A stretch of 64,000 bases of DNA, from NCBI GenBank assembly GCA_030584085.1, contig CP129490.1, positions 1,397,511 through 1,461,510 on the forward strand, given 5' to 3'. The notes under the pieces were generated by a model, which was given only the letters and a program-made list of their open reading frames with translations, did no database searches and was not told the DNA's origin. The DNA comes from Melioribacteraceae bacterium. GTDB taxonomy: Bacteria; Bacteroidota; Ignavibacteria; Ignavibacteriales; Melioribacteraceae. Below are positions 7,025 to 15,553 of this stretch, piece by piece. The position numbers were made by a program, and so were the translations under genes. Each line of letters opens with the position of its first letter. Within the stretch, counting starts at the first letter, position 1.

Positions 7025-9649
7025 TCAATCCTTGACGCACCTTACACTAAACCCAGTATTTTTATCATTGTTATCCAAGAAAATGTCACCTTGATTGAAC
7101 AGTAGGTAAAGGTCGCTTGCATTATCGTTTCCATTAGAAGTGGAACTCCAGAAGTTAGTCGAGTTTGTGAAATACATGAATACTCCATCAATATGACTCC
7201 TGATTCCAGTTAACAAGGCAGAGAAGCCAGTTTCGTTTTGTATCCCAGAAAAATTATAAGTCAGATTTTGACTTTCGTCGACGAGGACCTCACCATGATT
7301 GTTTAAATAATCTTTGAGTGTTAGAAATTCGGTTAAGGTTGGAATGTGCCATCCAATAGGACATATACCTCTTGCTTGCTCTTGTGCTGTATACTGCATC
7401 GCTTCCTTCCATTCATAAAGACCTCCGTATGTTGCACAATTAATTTCATCATTATCATAACAGTATTTTTCTATTAACCCATTATCGGTTTGTAACTGCC
7501 CACCCCCATTACTATATATTGCCGTTCCAATATCAAGGTTTTCTTTCAACCAACATTGTTCTCCTATTAACACAGTATTATAAGTTTTGCCCGCATAAAT
7601 TACAGTTGGTATGCCGGGACATGGTTCGCCCATACCATCTCCACTTGCAGTTGTAAAATCCCATACATCTCCCGGAGTTGCATTTCCATGATTGTCTTCA
7701 GATATTATTTTCCAATAGTAAATTGTATTTTCACTTAATATGCCAGGATTATAATTTTTAGTTAAGTGATTGCTTTCTATAAGTGGAGGATTTGGAGTAG
7801 TCCCAAAATAAATTCTATACGTTAATGGATCACCTTCTGGATCCGAACAATCCCAGTATAAGTTTGAATTAATAGATTGGTTAATAGCTCCATCAGCCGG
7901 AGTTGGATTTGAAGGAGAAGACGGCGGCTGATTGGGATCGCTTAAATATACTTTTGATAATTCCCATTCTTTCTCAAAAATGTCTTCACGATATGTAAGT
8001 CCCGATCCGAATACATCAATTTCAAATCCTCCATCAATCCCAACCGAACCATATATTCCTAAATACTTTCCAGAATTATCATCTGCAACTTTAAAACTAC
8101 CACCAGCACTTAGTTCTAAAAATGCTCCAATAATTCCATTTAAATATAATCCTGCTCTAGGGATGGCTAATTTGCCTCTGATTTCAGCATATGTCGTTAG
8201 ATTACTTGACTTTTCGAAAGTCTCCTCTACATTTGAATATCCTTGGAATGCTGAGTTTTCATATATAAGACCGGTTTCAATAAATGTGTTTACATCGACC
8301 CTATTTTCTGACTGTATACTGCCAACTTCTATATTTGCAGATAAAGTAATTTTAACCACCGGTATGATATTGATAAACGGAATTCCAGTTGGTATTCCAG
8401 GATAAAATTTTAATGTAGCCCAAGGTGGCGAATAACTGCCACCAATATTCACTGCTTGATGTGTCAGTATTTCAACATAAGAATTTGCTTCTATTAAAAT
8501 ACCTACTTCCGCTCGTTTTACTCCTCTATCAAATTCAATATCAAAAATAAAATCTGGCGACTGAAAAGTTGTTCCAGAGTTAACCTCAACATCCCCGATT
8601 GCTCCAAAGCTCACTCCACTAAAAGAACATTTAATTTCCCCCATTGCTTTATTCAAAGTAATCGCTTCGCCTGATCCAATCGTTATTAATGCATTTGAAA
8701 CATCAAAACTACCTTCAAAGTTAATAGATCCAGTTTCTATTACTTCATCAAGTTTAGCATTTTCTGTTGAAACAATAATTTTATCATCAACCCATTCAAT
8801 TGCTGTTACCTTTTTCAAATATCCATCGTCAACTCCAAGCACAAGTATTTTACCAACATCCAAATCTTCAAGTTGATCTGCATCAGAACTAAATGTAAAG
8901 GTTGTACTATCGTGCTCAATCAATTTGTTCGCCGTAGAAGAGTCCGCAAGAAAGGTTTCTTCCGTCAATTCCATCGCTATATTCACCGTTAAAGTACCAA
9001 GGTTTAGATTGCTACCAGTATATGGAGGCAGATTTACAAAAGTTGTTTTCACTACATTTGCACCTGTCACAACCAGACTATCAATATTGACAAGACTACT
9101 TTTATTAATTTTGGGTATGAGAGAACTGGAACTCGGACCTACTTTTGATAAATGTTGACTTCCGTATACCAGTGAAAGCTTTCGCATAACTGTATACTTG
9201 TCATCAATGGTCATTCTTGCCAAGTAAATTCCATTAGACAGACCATTAAGCTTCAAGTCAATTTGATTTGTCCCTGCACTTAAGATTTCTGCAGGTTTAT
9301 CAAGAACCACTTGTCCAATTATATTATAAACGTCAACTTTTACTTTACTCGTTTGGGGAAGAGTTACAATGATTCTGGTTTCCGGATTGAAGGGGTTGGG
9401 AAAATTGTTTGATACACCGTAACCCTTTGGTAATTGTTCATCCTCGTCAACAGAAGTTAATCCTGAAAAAGTGAATGAACCATCCAAGGAAGAACTGGTA
9501 GAATATTCATTTGGGTACATGTAGAGTTTCAATTCTGCATTTGGTATACCTGCAGTATATTGATTTATCAGTCTTCCGGTAATGGTTTGTGATGTGACAT
9601 TTAAATATGATGTAAATATTACCATGGTAATGATTATACATTTTTTCAT
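7025..9649 (-). CDS. Large secreted modular protein: T9SS-like sorting module, FnIII, Fib_succ_major
   Basis: 874 aa with signal peptide. Order (numbered from an in-frame ATG at 9661): carboxypeptidase-regulatory-like beta module (27-70); a T9SS type A sorting-like module (80-165; NNFPNPFNPETRI, VDVYNIIGQVV, NGIYLARM, VMRKL); a long beta-rich central region (about 200-570); a FnIII domain (about 585-675); a Fibrobacter succinogenes major paralogous domain (680-878; GEQCWLKENL, GGLYEWKEAM, GWHIPT, FWSST, FSVRCVKD). The sorting-like module normally lies at the extreme C-terminus, so its N-terminal position is odd. The start at 9649 is chosen because GGAG lies six bases upstream. Confidence 0.85.
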   Translation of the reverse strand: MKKCIIITMVIFTSYLNVTSQTITGRLINQYTAGIPNAELKLYMYPNEYSTSSSLDGSFTFSGLTSVDEDEQLPKGYGVSNNFPNPFNPETRIIVTLPQTSKVKVDVYNIIGQVVLDKPAEILSAGTNQIDLKLNGLSNGIYLARMTIDDKYTVMRKLSLVYGSQHLSKVGPSSSSLIPKINKSSLVNIDSLVVTGANVVKTTFVNLPPYTGSNLNLGTLTVNIAMELTEETFLADSSTANKLIEHDSTTFTFSSDADQLEDLDVGKILVLGVDDGYLKKVTAIEWVDDKIIVSTENAKLDEVIETGSINFEGSFDVSNALITIGSGEAITLNKAMGEIKCSFSGVSFGAIGDVEVNSGTTFQSPDFIFDIEFDRGVKRAEVGILIEANSYVEILTHQAVNIGGSYSPPWATLKFYPGIPTGIPFINIIPVVKITLSANIEVGSIQSENRVDVNTFIETGLIYENSAFQGYSNVEETFEKSSNLTTYAEIRGKLAIPRAGLYLNGIIGAFLELSAGGSFKVADDNSGKYLGIYGSVGIDGGFEIDVFGSGLTYREDIFEKEWELSKVYLSDPNQPPSSPSNPTPADGAINQSINSNLYWDCSDPEGDPLTYRIYFGTTPNPPLIESNHLTKNYNPGILSENTIYYWKIISEDNHGNATPGDVWDFTTASGDGMGEPCPGIPTVIYAGKTYNTVLIGEQCWLKENLDIGTAIYSNGGGQLQTDNGLIEKYCYDNDEINCATYGGLYEWKEAMQYTAQEQARGICPIGWHIPTLTEFLTLKDYLNNHGEVLVDESQNLTYNFSGIQNETGFSALLTGIRSHIDGVFMYFTNSTNFWSSTSNGNDNASDLYLLFNQGDIFLDNNDKNTGFSVRCVKD

Positions 9650-10338
9650 ATCCATCTCCATTGACTTTATTTTAGTAACGGTAGAAACAAATCTATACTT
9701 CTTTTTACGTAAGATACTTACCCATGCAATTGATATACGGAATGCTCAAATATCAAAACCAAAATTCTATTTAGTAATGCAATTGTTTTCTGACATTCTA
9801 CCGATACTCTTTACCACATTTGGGACAAGATTATTTTTCTGGAGTGATGAATAGAAATTCATAATAAGAATTACTCTGGCCGAAATTGAGAATAATTTTT
9901 CTAGAGGACGCACATATATTGTAATTGGTTTGAGTTCAAATTTTGAGATAGTTGAGATAATCGAACAGATAGGGAGGATTATAAAATGTTCAGTCATAAA
10001 TACGACTAGAATAATTTAATATTGAGATAAATATAGAGTAGTGATACTTCTTAAGCAATAAAAAACTTGATTATGTTTAGTACTTATTTTTATTTTCTTG
10101 CTATCTAGATATTAATCATTGCTAGCTGGGAATCAATTTTAATCTCCCATCTTACCTAGGGCTTAGAATACCTCACTCGCACCACAACTCATTTTTTAAC
10201 TAGTATTGTAGCATCTTAAATTTATTTGTCTAAATTTTGTCCAAGGTGCGGCTGATTCATTTTTTTATTGCTGGATAATGCTGATTATTAAGTTTTTTTT
10301 CCTTACTTTAATATCTAAATTTTGATTCTCGGATATTA
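9650..10338. other. Long intergenic region upstream of hsdR
   Basis: About 690 bp. Several short open stretches occur, including overlapping frames around 9690-9850 and 9860-10018 that could be decayed coding sequence, but none has a ribosome site, family similarity or continuity. It divides the minus-strand secreted-protein pair from the plus-strand R-M locus, so promoters for both directions are expected here; I could not assign them. Confidence 0.5.
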
Positions 10339-13104
10339 ATGACGCCGGAACAAAGAGCACGTCAAAATATTGATAACCAACTTAAATCTGCTGGCTGGGC
10401 TGTTCAATCGCTTAAAGATTTTAATCCTTCATCAAACTTTGGAATTGCTGTAACCGAATATCCAACTCAATCCGGTAATGCGGATTATCTTCTCTTCGTT
10501 GATCGAAAACCAATTGGAGTTATTGAAGCTAAAGCAGAAGGTAAAACACTTAGTCAAGTCCACGATCAAACCGAAAGATATGCGACCGATACATTAAAGT
10601 ATATCGGCAAAAAAGAAGATCTTCCTTTTCAATATGAATCAACCGGAACGGAAACTTACTTTACAGATGCTCGTGACCCATCACCAAGGCAGAGAGAAAT
10701 ATTTCACTTCCATAAACCGGAAACTCTCTATGAAATGTTTACTCAAGGTACTTCGCTGCGATCAAGATTAAAAACATTTCCGCAATTAAATTATGATGGT
10801 TTACGTCAATGCCAGATTAGGGCTATTAATAATTTAGAAAATTCATTTGCAGAAAATCACCCACGCGCGTTAGTGCAGATGGCAACCGGTGCAGGTAAAA
10901 CTTTTACGGCAATTACTTCAGTATACAGATTACTAAAATTTGCAAGGGCTAAGAGAATTTTATTCCTTGTCGATACAAGAAATCTAGGCAAACAGGCAGA
11001 ACAAGAATTCCAGGCATATAAACCAAACGACGATAAAAGATTATTTACCGAACTTTATAATGTGCAGCGACTGCAATCAAATTTTATTGATCCATCCGCG
11101 CAAGTATGTATAAGCACAATTCAAAGAATGTATTCAATTCTCAAAGGCAAAGAGCTCGATGAAAGTTTAGAAGATGATTCGCCTTATGAATCCAAACTGA
11201 TAAAGAATAAAATTGATGAGGTCGTCTATAACGAAACAGTTCCCATAGAGACATTTGACTTCATTGTCATCGATGAATGCCACCGCTCAATTTATAATTT
11301 GTGGAAGCAGGTTCTTGACTACTTCGATGCATTTATGATAGGGCTTACAGCGACACCGGATAAAAGAACATTCGCTTTCTTTAATGAAAATGTTGTAAGC
11401 GAATATACACTCAAGGACTCCATATCAGATAAAGTAAACGTTGGTTATGATGTCTATACCATTGAGACAGAAATTACTCAGAAAGGTGCTGAGATAAAGG
11501 CTAAAGAATATGTTGATTTGCGCAATAAGCAAACCCGCAAAAAAGAATGGCGGCAGCTTGAAGATGAAATAAAATATGAAGGCACTCAGTTAGATAGGGA
11601 TATAGTTAATCCAAGTCAGATCAGAAATATTATCCGCGAGTTCAAACGAATTCAGAAAGATGTATTCTTCCCGGAACGCGATGAAGACAAGGAAGTACCT
11701 AAGACGCTTATCTTCGCTAAAACCGACAGTCACGCAGAAGATATTGTTCATATTGTTAGAGAAGAATTCGGCGAAGGAAATGACTTCTGCAAAAAGATAA
11801 CATACAGGGTACAAGGAGAAGATCCTGAATCCGTACTTCAACAGTTTAGAACTGCTTATAATCCACGTATAGCCGTTACTGTTGATATGATTGCAACCGG
11901 TACGGATGTTAAGCCGATTGAAGTTCTCATTTTTATGCGCGATGTCCGTTCAAGAAATTATTTCCAGCAGATGATAGGTCGTGGTGTTCGATCTCTTTCA
12001 AGAGATGATCTAAGAAAAGTTACCAACAGTGCAAGGGTAAATAAAGAACGGTTCTATATAATAGATGCAGTCGGTGTTTTCAAATCTGTTAAAGTTGATT
12101 ATCCTGTTGTTGATAAAAAACCTACTGTCCCTCTCAAAGATTTAATGAAAATGGTTATGCTGCAGCCGGATGAAGAAACGGTTACTTCACTTTCATCTAG
12201 ATTAACAAGATTAGCAAAACAAATATCCGATAGTGACAATGAAAAGTTCAAAGAACTAAGCGGCGGTAAATCAATCGAAGATGTAGCAAATGAATTAGCC
12301 GACCTTTACGATCCCGATTTTCAATACGATGTTGCTGTTGAGAAATTTAATTTACCTGATGATGCAGAACCAACCGAAGAACAAATTCAATCAGCCATTC
12401 AGCCAATCATTCAATCTTCCGTTAAACCATTTGATAACCCAAAGCTTAGAGACTTTGTAGAAACAGTCCGGCAGAAGATTTACCAAGTAATAGATACGGT
12501 TAATATTGATAAAGTCACTTTCTCCGGTTTCGATGCGCAGGCAAAAGAAAATGCTGAGGCAGTCATCGGATCTTTCAGAAAGTTTATTGAGGAGAACAAA
12601 GATGAAATTATTGCTCTTAAGATTTTATACAGTCAGCCCGAGCGAAGAAAAGAACTCAATTACAAAATGATCAGAGAATTGAGAGATGTTCTTAACAACG
12701 CACCTTATCATTTGTCAACCGAACAGATTTGGAATGCATACGAAAGAGTTTATCCGGCAAAAGTAAAAGGAACAACCGCACAGAGAATGTTAACCGATAT
12801 CATTTCCTTGATCCGTTTTGAACTAAAGATTGATGATATGCTTATACCTTACGGTGATATAATTAACCGCAACTACCGCGATTGGATGTTTAAGAAAAAT
12901 GCCGGTCCGGTACAGTTTACAAATGAGCAGGTTGAATGGCTGCGTATGATAAAAGAACATCTTGTTACTTCCGTTAGAATAGATAAAAAAGACTTTGACT
13001 TCTCGCCGTTTGTTGACAAAGGCGGACTCGGAAAATTCTGGAAGGTATTCGGTAACGAAACCGAAAATATTCTTGAAGAAATAAATGAGGAATTGGCAGC
13101 ATAA
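10339..13104 (+). CDS. hsdR: Type I restriction enzyme R subunit (EcoEI-like HsdR)
   Basis: 921 aa. The N-terminal nuclease has Asp49 and E63-A-K65 in NADYLLFVDRK ... VIEAKAEG, the PD-(D/E)XK pattern of HsdR. SF2 helicase motifs follow: MATGAGKTFT (181-190), IDECHRS (DECH at 312-315), LTATPDKRT and QQMIGRGVRS. The C-terminal part matches the EcoEI-R C-terminal domain that docks on HsdM/S. The protein translocates DNA with ATP and cleaves unmethylated DNA as part of an R2M2S complex. It starts the plus-strand locus that ends with hsdM at 20979. All key residues look intact. Confidence 0.95.
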   Translation: MTPEQRARQNIDNQLKSAGWAVQSLKDFNPSSNFGIAVTEYPTQSGNADYLLFVDRKPIGVIEAKAEGKTLSQVHDQTERYATDTLKYIGKKEDLPFQYESTGTETYFTDARDPSPRQREIFHFHKPETLYEMFTQGTSLRSRLKTFPQLNYDGLRQCQIRAINNLENSFAENHPRALVQMATGAGKTFTAITSVYRLLKFARAKRILFLVDTRNLGKQAEQEFQAYKPNDDKRLFTELYNVQRLQSNFIDPSAQVCISTIQRMYSILKGKELDESLEDDSPYESKLIKNKIDEVVYNETVPIETFDFIVIDECHRSIYNLWKQVLDYFDAFMIGLTATPDKRTFAFFNENVVSEYTLKDSISDKVNVGYDVYTIETEITQKGAEIKAKEYVDLRNKQTRKKEWRQLEDEIKYEGTQLDRDIVNPSQIRNIIREFKRIQKDVFFPERDEDKEVPKTLIFAKTDSHAEDIVHIVREEFGEGNDFCKKITYRVQGEDPESVLQQFRTAYNPRIAVTVDMIATGTDVKPIEVLIFMRDVRSRNYFQQMIGRGVRSLSRDDLRKVTNSARVNKERFYIIDAVGVFKSVKVDYPVVDKKPTVPLKDLMKMVMLQPDEETVTSLSSRLTRLAKQISDSDNEKFKELSGGKSIEDVANELADLYDPDFQYDVAVEKFNLPDDAEPTEEQIQSAIQPIIQSSVKPFDNPKLRDFVETVRQKIYQVIDTVNIDKVTFSGFDAQAKENAEAVIGSFRKFIEENKDEIIALKILYSQPERRKELNYKMIRELRDVLNNAPYHLSTEQIWNAYERVYPAKVKGTTAQRMLTDIISLIRFELKIDDMLIPYGDIINRNYRDWMFKKNAGPVQFTNEQVEWLRMIKEHLVTSVRIDKKDFDFSPFVDKGGLGKFWKVFGNETENILEEINEELAA

Positions 13105-13132
13105 TTATATTAACTAATAATAAGGAGTTAAT

Positions 13133-13363
13133 ATGGATAATAACCAAAAAACGTTGGAAGAAATTAGTAGGAAAATGAATTCAATAATATCTTTGCTCAT
13201 CTTAAAGTATGAGGAAGATAAGCTCTCAACAGAAGTTGAGAAGGTTGCTAAATTGAGTGAATGCGGATTAACTAATGATGAGGTGGCGCAAATTTTAGGT
13301 AAGACATCTCGTCAAGTATCTAAACTCCTATATAAATCCAAAAAAAGGAGAAATAAAAAATGA
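13133..13363 (+). CDS. Small sigma-region-4-like HTH protein (paralog 1)
   Basis: 76 aa, AAGGAG ribosome site six bases upstream. It has an N-terminal helix of about 30 residues (EEISRKMNSIISLLILK), then a helix-turn-helix resembling sigma-70 region 4 (KVAKLSECGLTNDEVAQILG, TSRQVSKLLYKSKK), and a lysine/arginine-rich tail. It overlaps the next gene by 4 bp (ATGA), so translation is coupled. No protein of this size has the other sigma regions, so it is not a complete sigma factor. A DNA-binding or adaptor role beside the HEPN and Hsd proteins is inferred. Confidence 0.8.
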   Translation: MDNNQKTLEEISRKMNSIISLLILKYEEDKLSTEVEKVAKLSECGLTNDEVAQILGKTSRQVSKLLYKSKKRRNKK

Positions 13364-13572
13364 ATGAAGAAATATTATCTGAAATAAAAAAAATGAATAA
13401 ATTATTGGCAATAGATTTAACTCGTGAATTAAAAACGGATGAAAAATTCGAGCTATTGAGTAATGCAGGATTTCAACCAAAAGAAATTGCTGATATTTGT
13501 AATACAACACCAAACACAGTGAGTGTTGCATTAAGTAGAGCTAAATCAAAAAGAAAGAAAAAGGGGAAGTAA
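13360..13572 (+). CDS. Small sigma-region-4-like HTH protein (paralog 2)
   Basis: 70 aa. Same plan as the preceding gene: leading helix (SEIKKMNKLLAIDLTREL), then LLSNAGFQPKEIADICN and TTPNTVSVALSRAKSKRKKK, which is the clearest sigma-70 region-4-like HTH of the five (the GxxxxEIA...TxNTVxxxLxRA pattern). Basic tail. The start codon overlaps the stop of paralog 1, and the ribosome site AAAAGGAG lies inside that gene. Likely the product of local duplication followed by divergence. Confidence 0.8.
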   Translation: MNEEILSEIKKMNKLLAIDLTRELKTDEKFELLSNAGFQPKEIADICNTTPNTVSVALSRAKSKRKKKGK

Positions 13573-13573
13573 A

Positions 13574-13798
13574 ATGGAAATCGAATCAAGTCAATTAAAT
13601 GAAATTAAGATGTATCTTAAGGCACTATTAATTCTCAAGATGAACGACAATTTCTCAACAGATAAAAAGGAGCTTAATAAAGGTGCGGTAGCTAGATTTT
13701 TGCATTCCATTGGTTTTCAACCATCAGAAATAGCGCCTTTATTGGGGAAAAAGAAAGCTACTGAAATATCACCTTATTTATACGCAAAAAAAAAGTAA
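13574..13798 (+). CDS. Small HTH-like protein (paralog 3, divergent)
   Basis: 74 aa, starting 2 bp after paralog 2 with AAGGGGAAG upstream. It has the leading helix (EIKMYLKALLILKM) and then FLHSIGFQPSEIAPLLGKKKATEISPYLYAKKK. The first HTH helix is kept (GFQPSEIAPLLG), but the recognition helix is altered: KKKATEISPYLY replaces TTPNTVSVALSR. It immediately precedes the first HEPN gene. It may have lost sequence-specific DNA binding and serve as a partner protein; that is a guess. Confidence 0.75.
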   Translation: MEIESSQLNEIKMYLKALLILKMNDNFSTDKKELNKGAVARFLHSIGFQPSEIAPLLGKKKATEISPYLYAKKK

Positions 13799-13805
13799 GT
13801 GAGTC

Positions 13806-14609
13806 ATGATTGATAAAAATTTATTAGATGCAATACAAAAAAAACGAAACACATCTGTTCAAGCGACTTATAATGCAATAAATGGCATTAGAAAAGAATT
13901 TGACAGCTGGATTTCAAAAGAGGAAGCTGCTTTTATATTAGCTTCGAGAAATGGAATTGACGTCCATAAATATTTAAAAGATGATCATGAATTGCAAAAG
14001 AAGATTTTTGAGCTTGCTAGAGATAGGAGCTCTACGAAACCTTCAGGCAAAAAGGAAACCTCAACCAAGAGGAAAACGACAGTACAAAAGATACTGAAGA
14101 TAAAGGAAACGACTGTGAGCGATCCACTTCTACCAAATCGAATTTTGAATGATGCTAAAGCCATGAGTGAAATTTATCCGTTGATTTATGTGTTTGAAAA
14201 TTCTATAAGAAATTTTCTTCGATTAGTTTTTGACAAAGAATATCCGGATGGGTGGTGGAGTGAAAACCGAATTACTAACACTCCATTTAGAAATGCAAAT
14301 TCGAGGAAGACAAAAGAGGGTGAAAATTTATGGCATGGCAAAAGAGGGCAAAGTAGCATGTTAGATTATGTTGATCTGGATGAGCTTGAAGCCATAATAT
14401 ATAGAAATACTCAAGTATTAACACCGTATTTTAAAAACCTTCCGCACCAATTAGATTGGCTCAGAATCAAAATAAAGGAAATCTATCCTTCACGAAATAT
14501 TTTAGCTCACAATAATCCTTTATCAAAGAATGACATTGATAGAATAAAAGTTATTTGCAGGGACTGGAACAGTCAGTTACCAGTGTTAAAAGAAAAATTA
14601 AATAAATAG
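13806..14609 (+). CDS. Swt1-like HEPN domain protein (putative RNase)
   Basis: 267 aa. Residues 1-75 form a helical N-terminal domain; 76-105 are a lysine-rich linker; about 110-267 match a Swt1-type HEPN domain (YPLIYVFENSIRNFLRLVF ... WWSE). The HEPN catalytic motif is intact: R230-NILA-H235 with N236 (Rx4H). HEPN proteins with this motif are metal-independent RNases in many toxin and defence systems. It lies between three small HTH genes and two more, inside the hsd locus. RNase activity and a guard role against Hsd inactivation, as for PrrC, are inferred. Confidence 0.8.
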   Translation: MIDKNLLDAIQKKRNTSVQATYNAINGIRKEFDSWISKEEAAFILASRNGIDVHKYLKDDHELQKKIFELARDRSSTKPSGKKETSTKRKTTVQKILKIKETTVSDPLLPNRILNDAKAMSEIYPLIYVFENSIRNFLRLVFDKEYPDGWWSENRITNTPFRNANSRKTKEGENLWHGKRGQSSMLDYVDLDELEAIIYRNTQVLTPYFKNLPHQLDWLRIKIKEIYPSRNILAHNNPLSKNDIDRIKVICRDWNSQLPVLKEKLNK

Positions 14610-14624
14610 AGGGTGGAGAAAATA

Positions 14625-14852
14625 ATGTCAAAAAAGATAGAATCAGCTTTGCCAAGTCTGGCGCTCGTCTTTGGATATATTGCAATAAAAGAATTACAAG
14701 ACGATAGTGATCGGATTGAAATACTTACTCGGTTAGGTTATGGCGATACTGAAATTTCAAAAATTTGCGGGCTAACTCCAAACATGGTCAGGGTAAAAAG
14801 ATTTAGAAAGAAAAAAAATAAAGGAGGTAAAAGTGGCAAAAAGTCAAATTAA
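14625..14852 (+). CDS. Small sigma-region-4-like HTH protein (paralog 4)
   Basis: 75 aa from the ATG at 14625, which has GGTGGAG seven bases upstream; a GTG at 14613 is a less likely start. Leading helix (LPSLALVFGYIAIKELQD), HTH (LTRLGYGDTEISKICG, LTPNMVRVKRFRKKK), then a Lys/Gly-rich tail. It starts 15 bp after the first HEPN gene and overlaps the next small gene by 20 bp in another frame. Confidence 0.8.
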   Translation: MSKKIESALPSLALVFGYIAIKELQDDSDRIEILTRLGYGDTEISKICGLTPNMVRVKRFRKKKNKGGKSGKKSN

Positions 14853-15036
14853 TCCTGAAAGACAAGCAGTATTAATGCTAGGGTATTTGTGCATATCAAC
14901 AGAAATTGAATCAAGTATATCTAGAAAAGTTGAGATCCTTGATAGATTTGGTCTAGAAGATAAAGAGATAGCAATAATTTGTAATTGTGGCTTACAAACT
15001 GTAAGAAATGCAAGACATACGAAAAAGAAAAAATAA
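14833..15036 (+). CDS. Small sigma-region-4-like HTH protein (paralog 5, GTG start)
   Basis: 67 aa with a GTG start and a strong AAGGAGGT site 4 bp upstream. The leading helix (RQAVLMLGYLCISTEI) is followed by ILDRFGLEDKEIAIICN and CGLQTVRNARHTKKKK, again the region-4-like HTH plus basic tail. It precedes the second HEPN gene by 9 bp, repeating the order small HTH then HEPN seen upstream. Confidence 0.8.
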   Translation: MAKSQINPERQAVLMLGYLCISTEIESSISRKVEILDRFGLEDKEIAIICNCGLQTVRNARHTKKKK

Positions 15037-15045
15037 TTATGTGAA

Positions 15046-15549
15046 ATGAAAAAAAGAAGAAGGCGGATAGTAAACATACCGAAAGAATATATTGAGGCGA
15101 TAGACATTGCAGAACCAGTTTTTTCGCATTTTTTCCAATTCGAAAATGGGTTAAGAATTGCTTTAAATGATTTCATGGTTGTCTGTTATGGCAATGATTG
15201 GTGGGAAAAATCATTAAAGATTAGAAAACGAGATATTTATGATTATGTAGCGAAAGTTAAACAGAAACAAACGTACATGCCTTGGATAGGTGATTCTGCG
15301 AGAGTTCCAATACTCCCAATTCATTCAATAACTCTTGGCCAACTTGCTGAAATCGTAAAAGAATATAAATCAGACTGTATTCCACAACTTTTCCCTAATT
15401 GGGAATTCTTTAGTGGCCACTTAGAAATAATAAAGCGTGTTAGAAACTTATATGCACATATGTATCCCTGTATAACTAAGAAAGACATTAGGGTTGCGAA
15501 AAGAGATATATTAACATTGTGTGATCATCTCAACTCAAAACTAAATTAA
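15046..15549 (+). CDS. Swt1-like HEPN domain protein, short form (putative RNase)
   Basis: 167 aa. It corresponds to the C-terminal HEPN domain of the 267-aa neighbour without its N-terminal domain: FENGLRIALNDFM, then WWEK, then the catalytic motif R133-NLYA-H138 (Rx4H). The first ten residues are strongly basic. It ends 4 bp before hsdS, so expression is tied to the R-M genes. The two HEPN proteins share layout but little identity, suggesting an old duplication or separate acquisition. Activity is inferred from the motif. Confidence 0.78.
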   Translation: MKKRRRRIVNIPKEYIEAIDIAEPVFSHFFQFENGLRIALNDFMVVCYGNDWWEKSLKIRKRDIYDYVAKVKQKQTYMPWIGDSARVPILPIHSITLGQLAEIVKEYKSDCIPQLFPNWEFFSGHLEIIKRVRNLYAHMYPCITKKDIRVAKRDILTLCDHLNSKLN

Positions 15550-15553
15550 AACT

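Noticed and set aside
9690-10018. Overlapping short reading frames on both strands upstream of hsdR
   Set aside because: No ribosome sites, no family similarity and frames overlap each other; at best decayed coding sequence.
14844-15176. 110-aa minus-strand reading frame opposite the fifth HTH gene and second HEPN gene
   Set aside because: It is antisense to two well-supported genes and has no family features.
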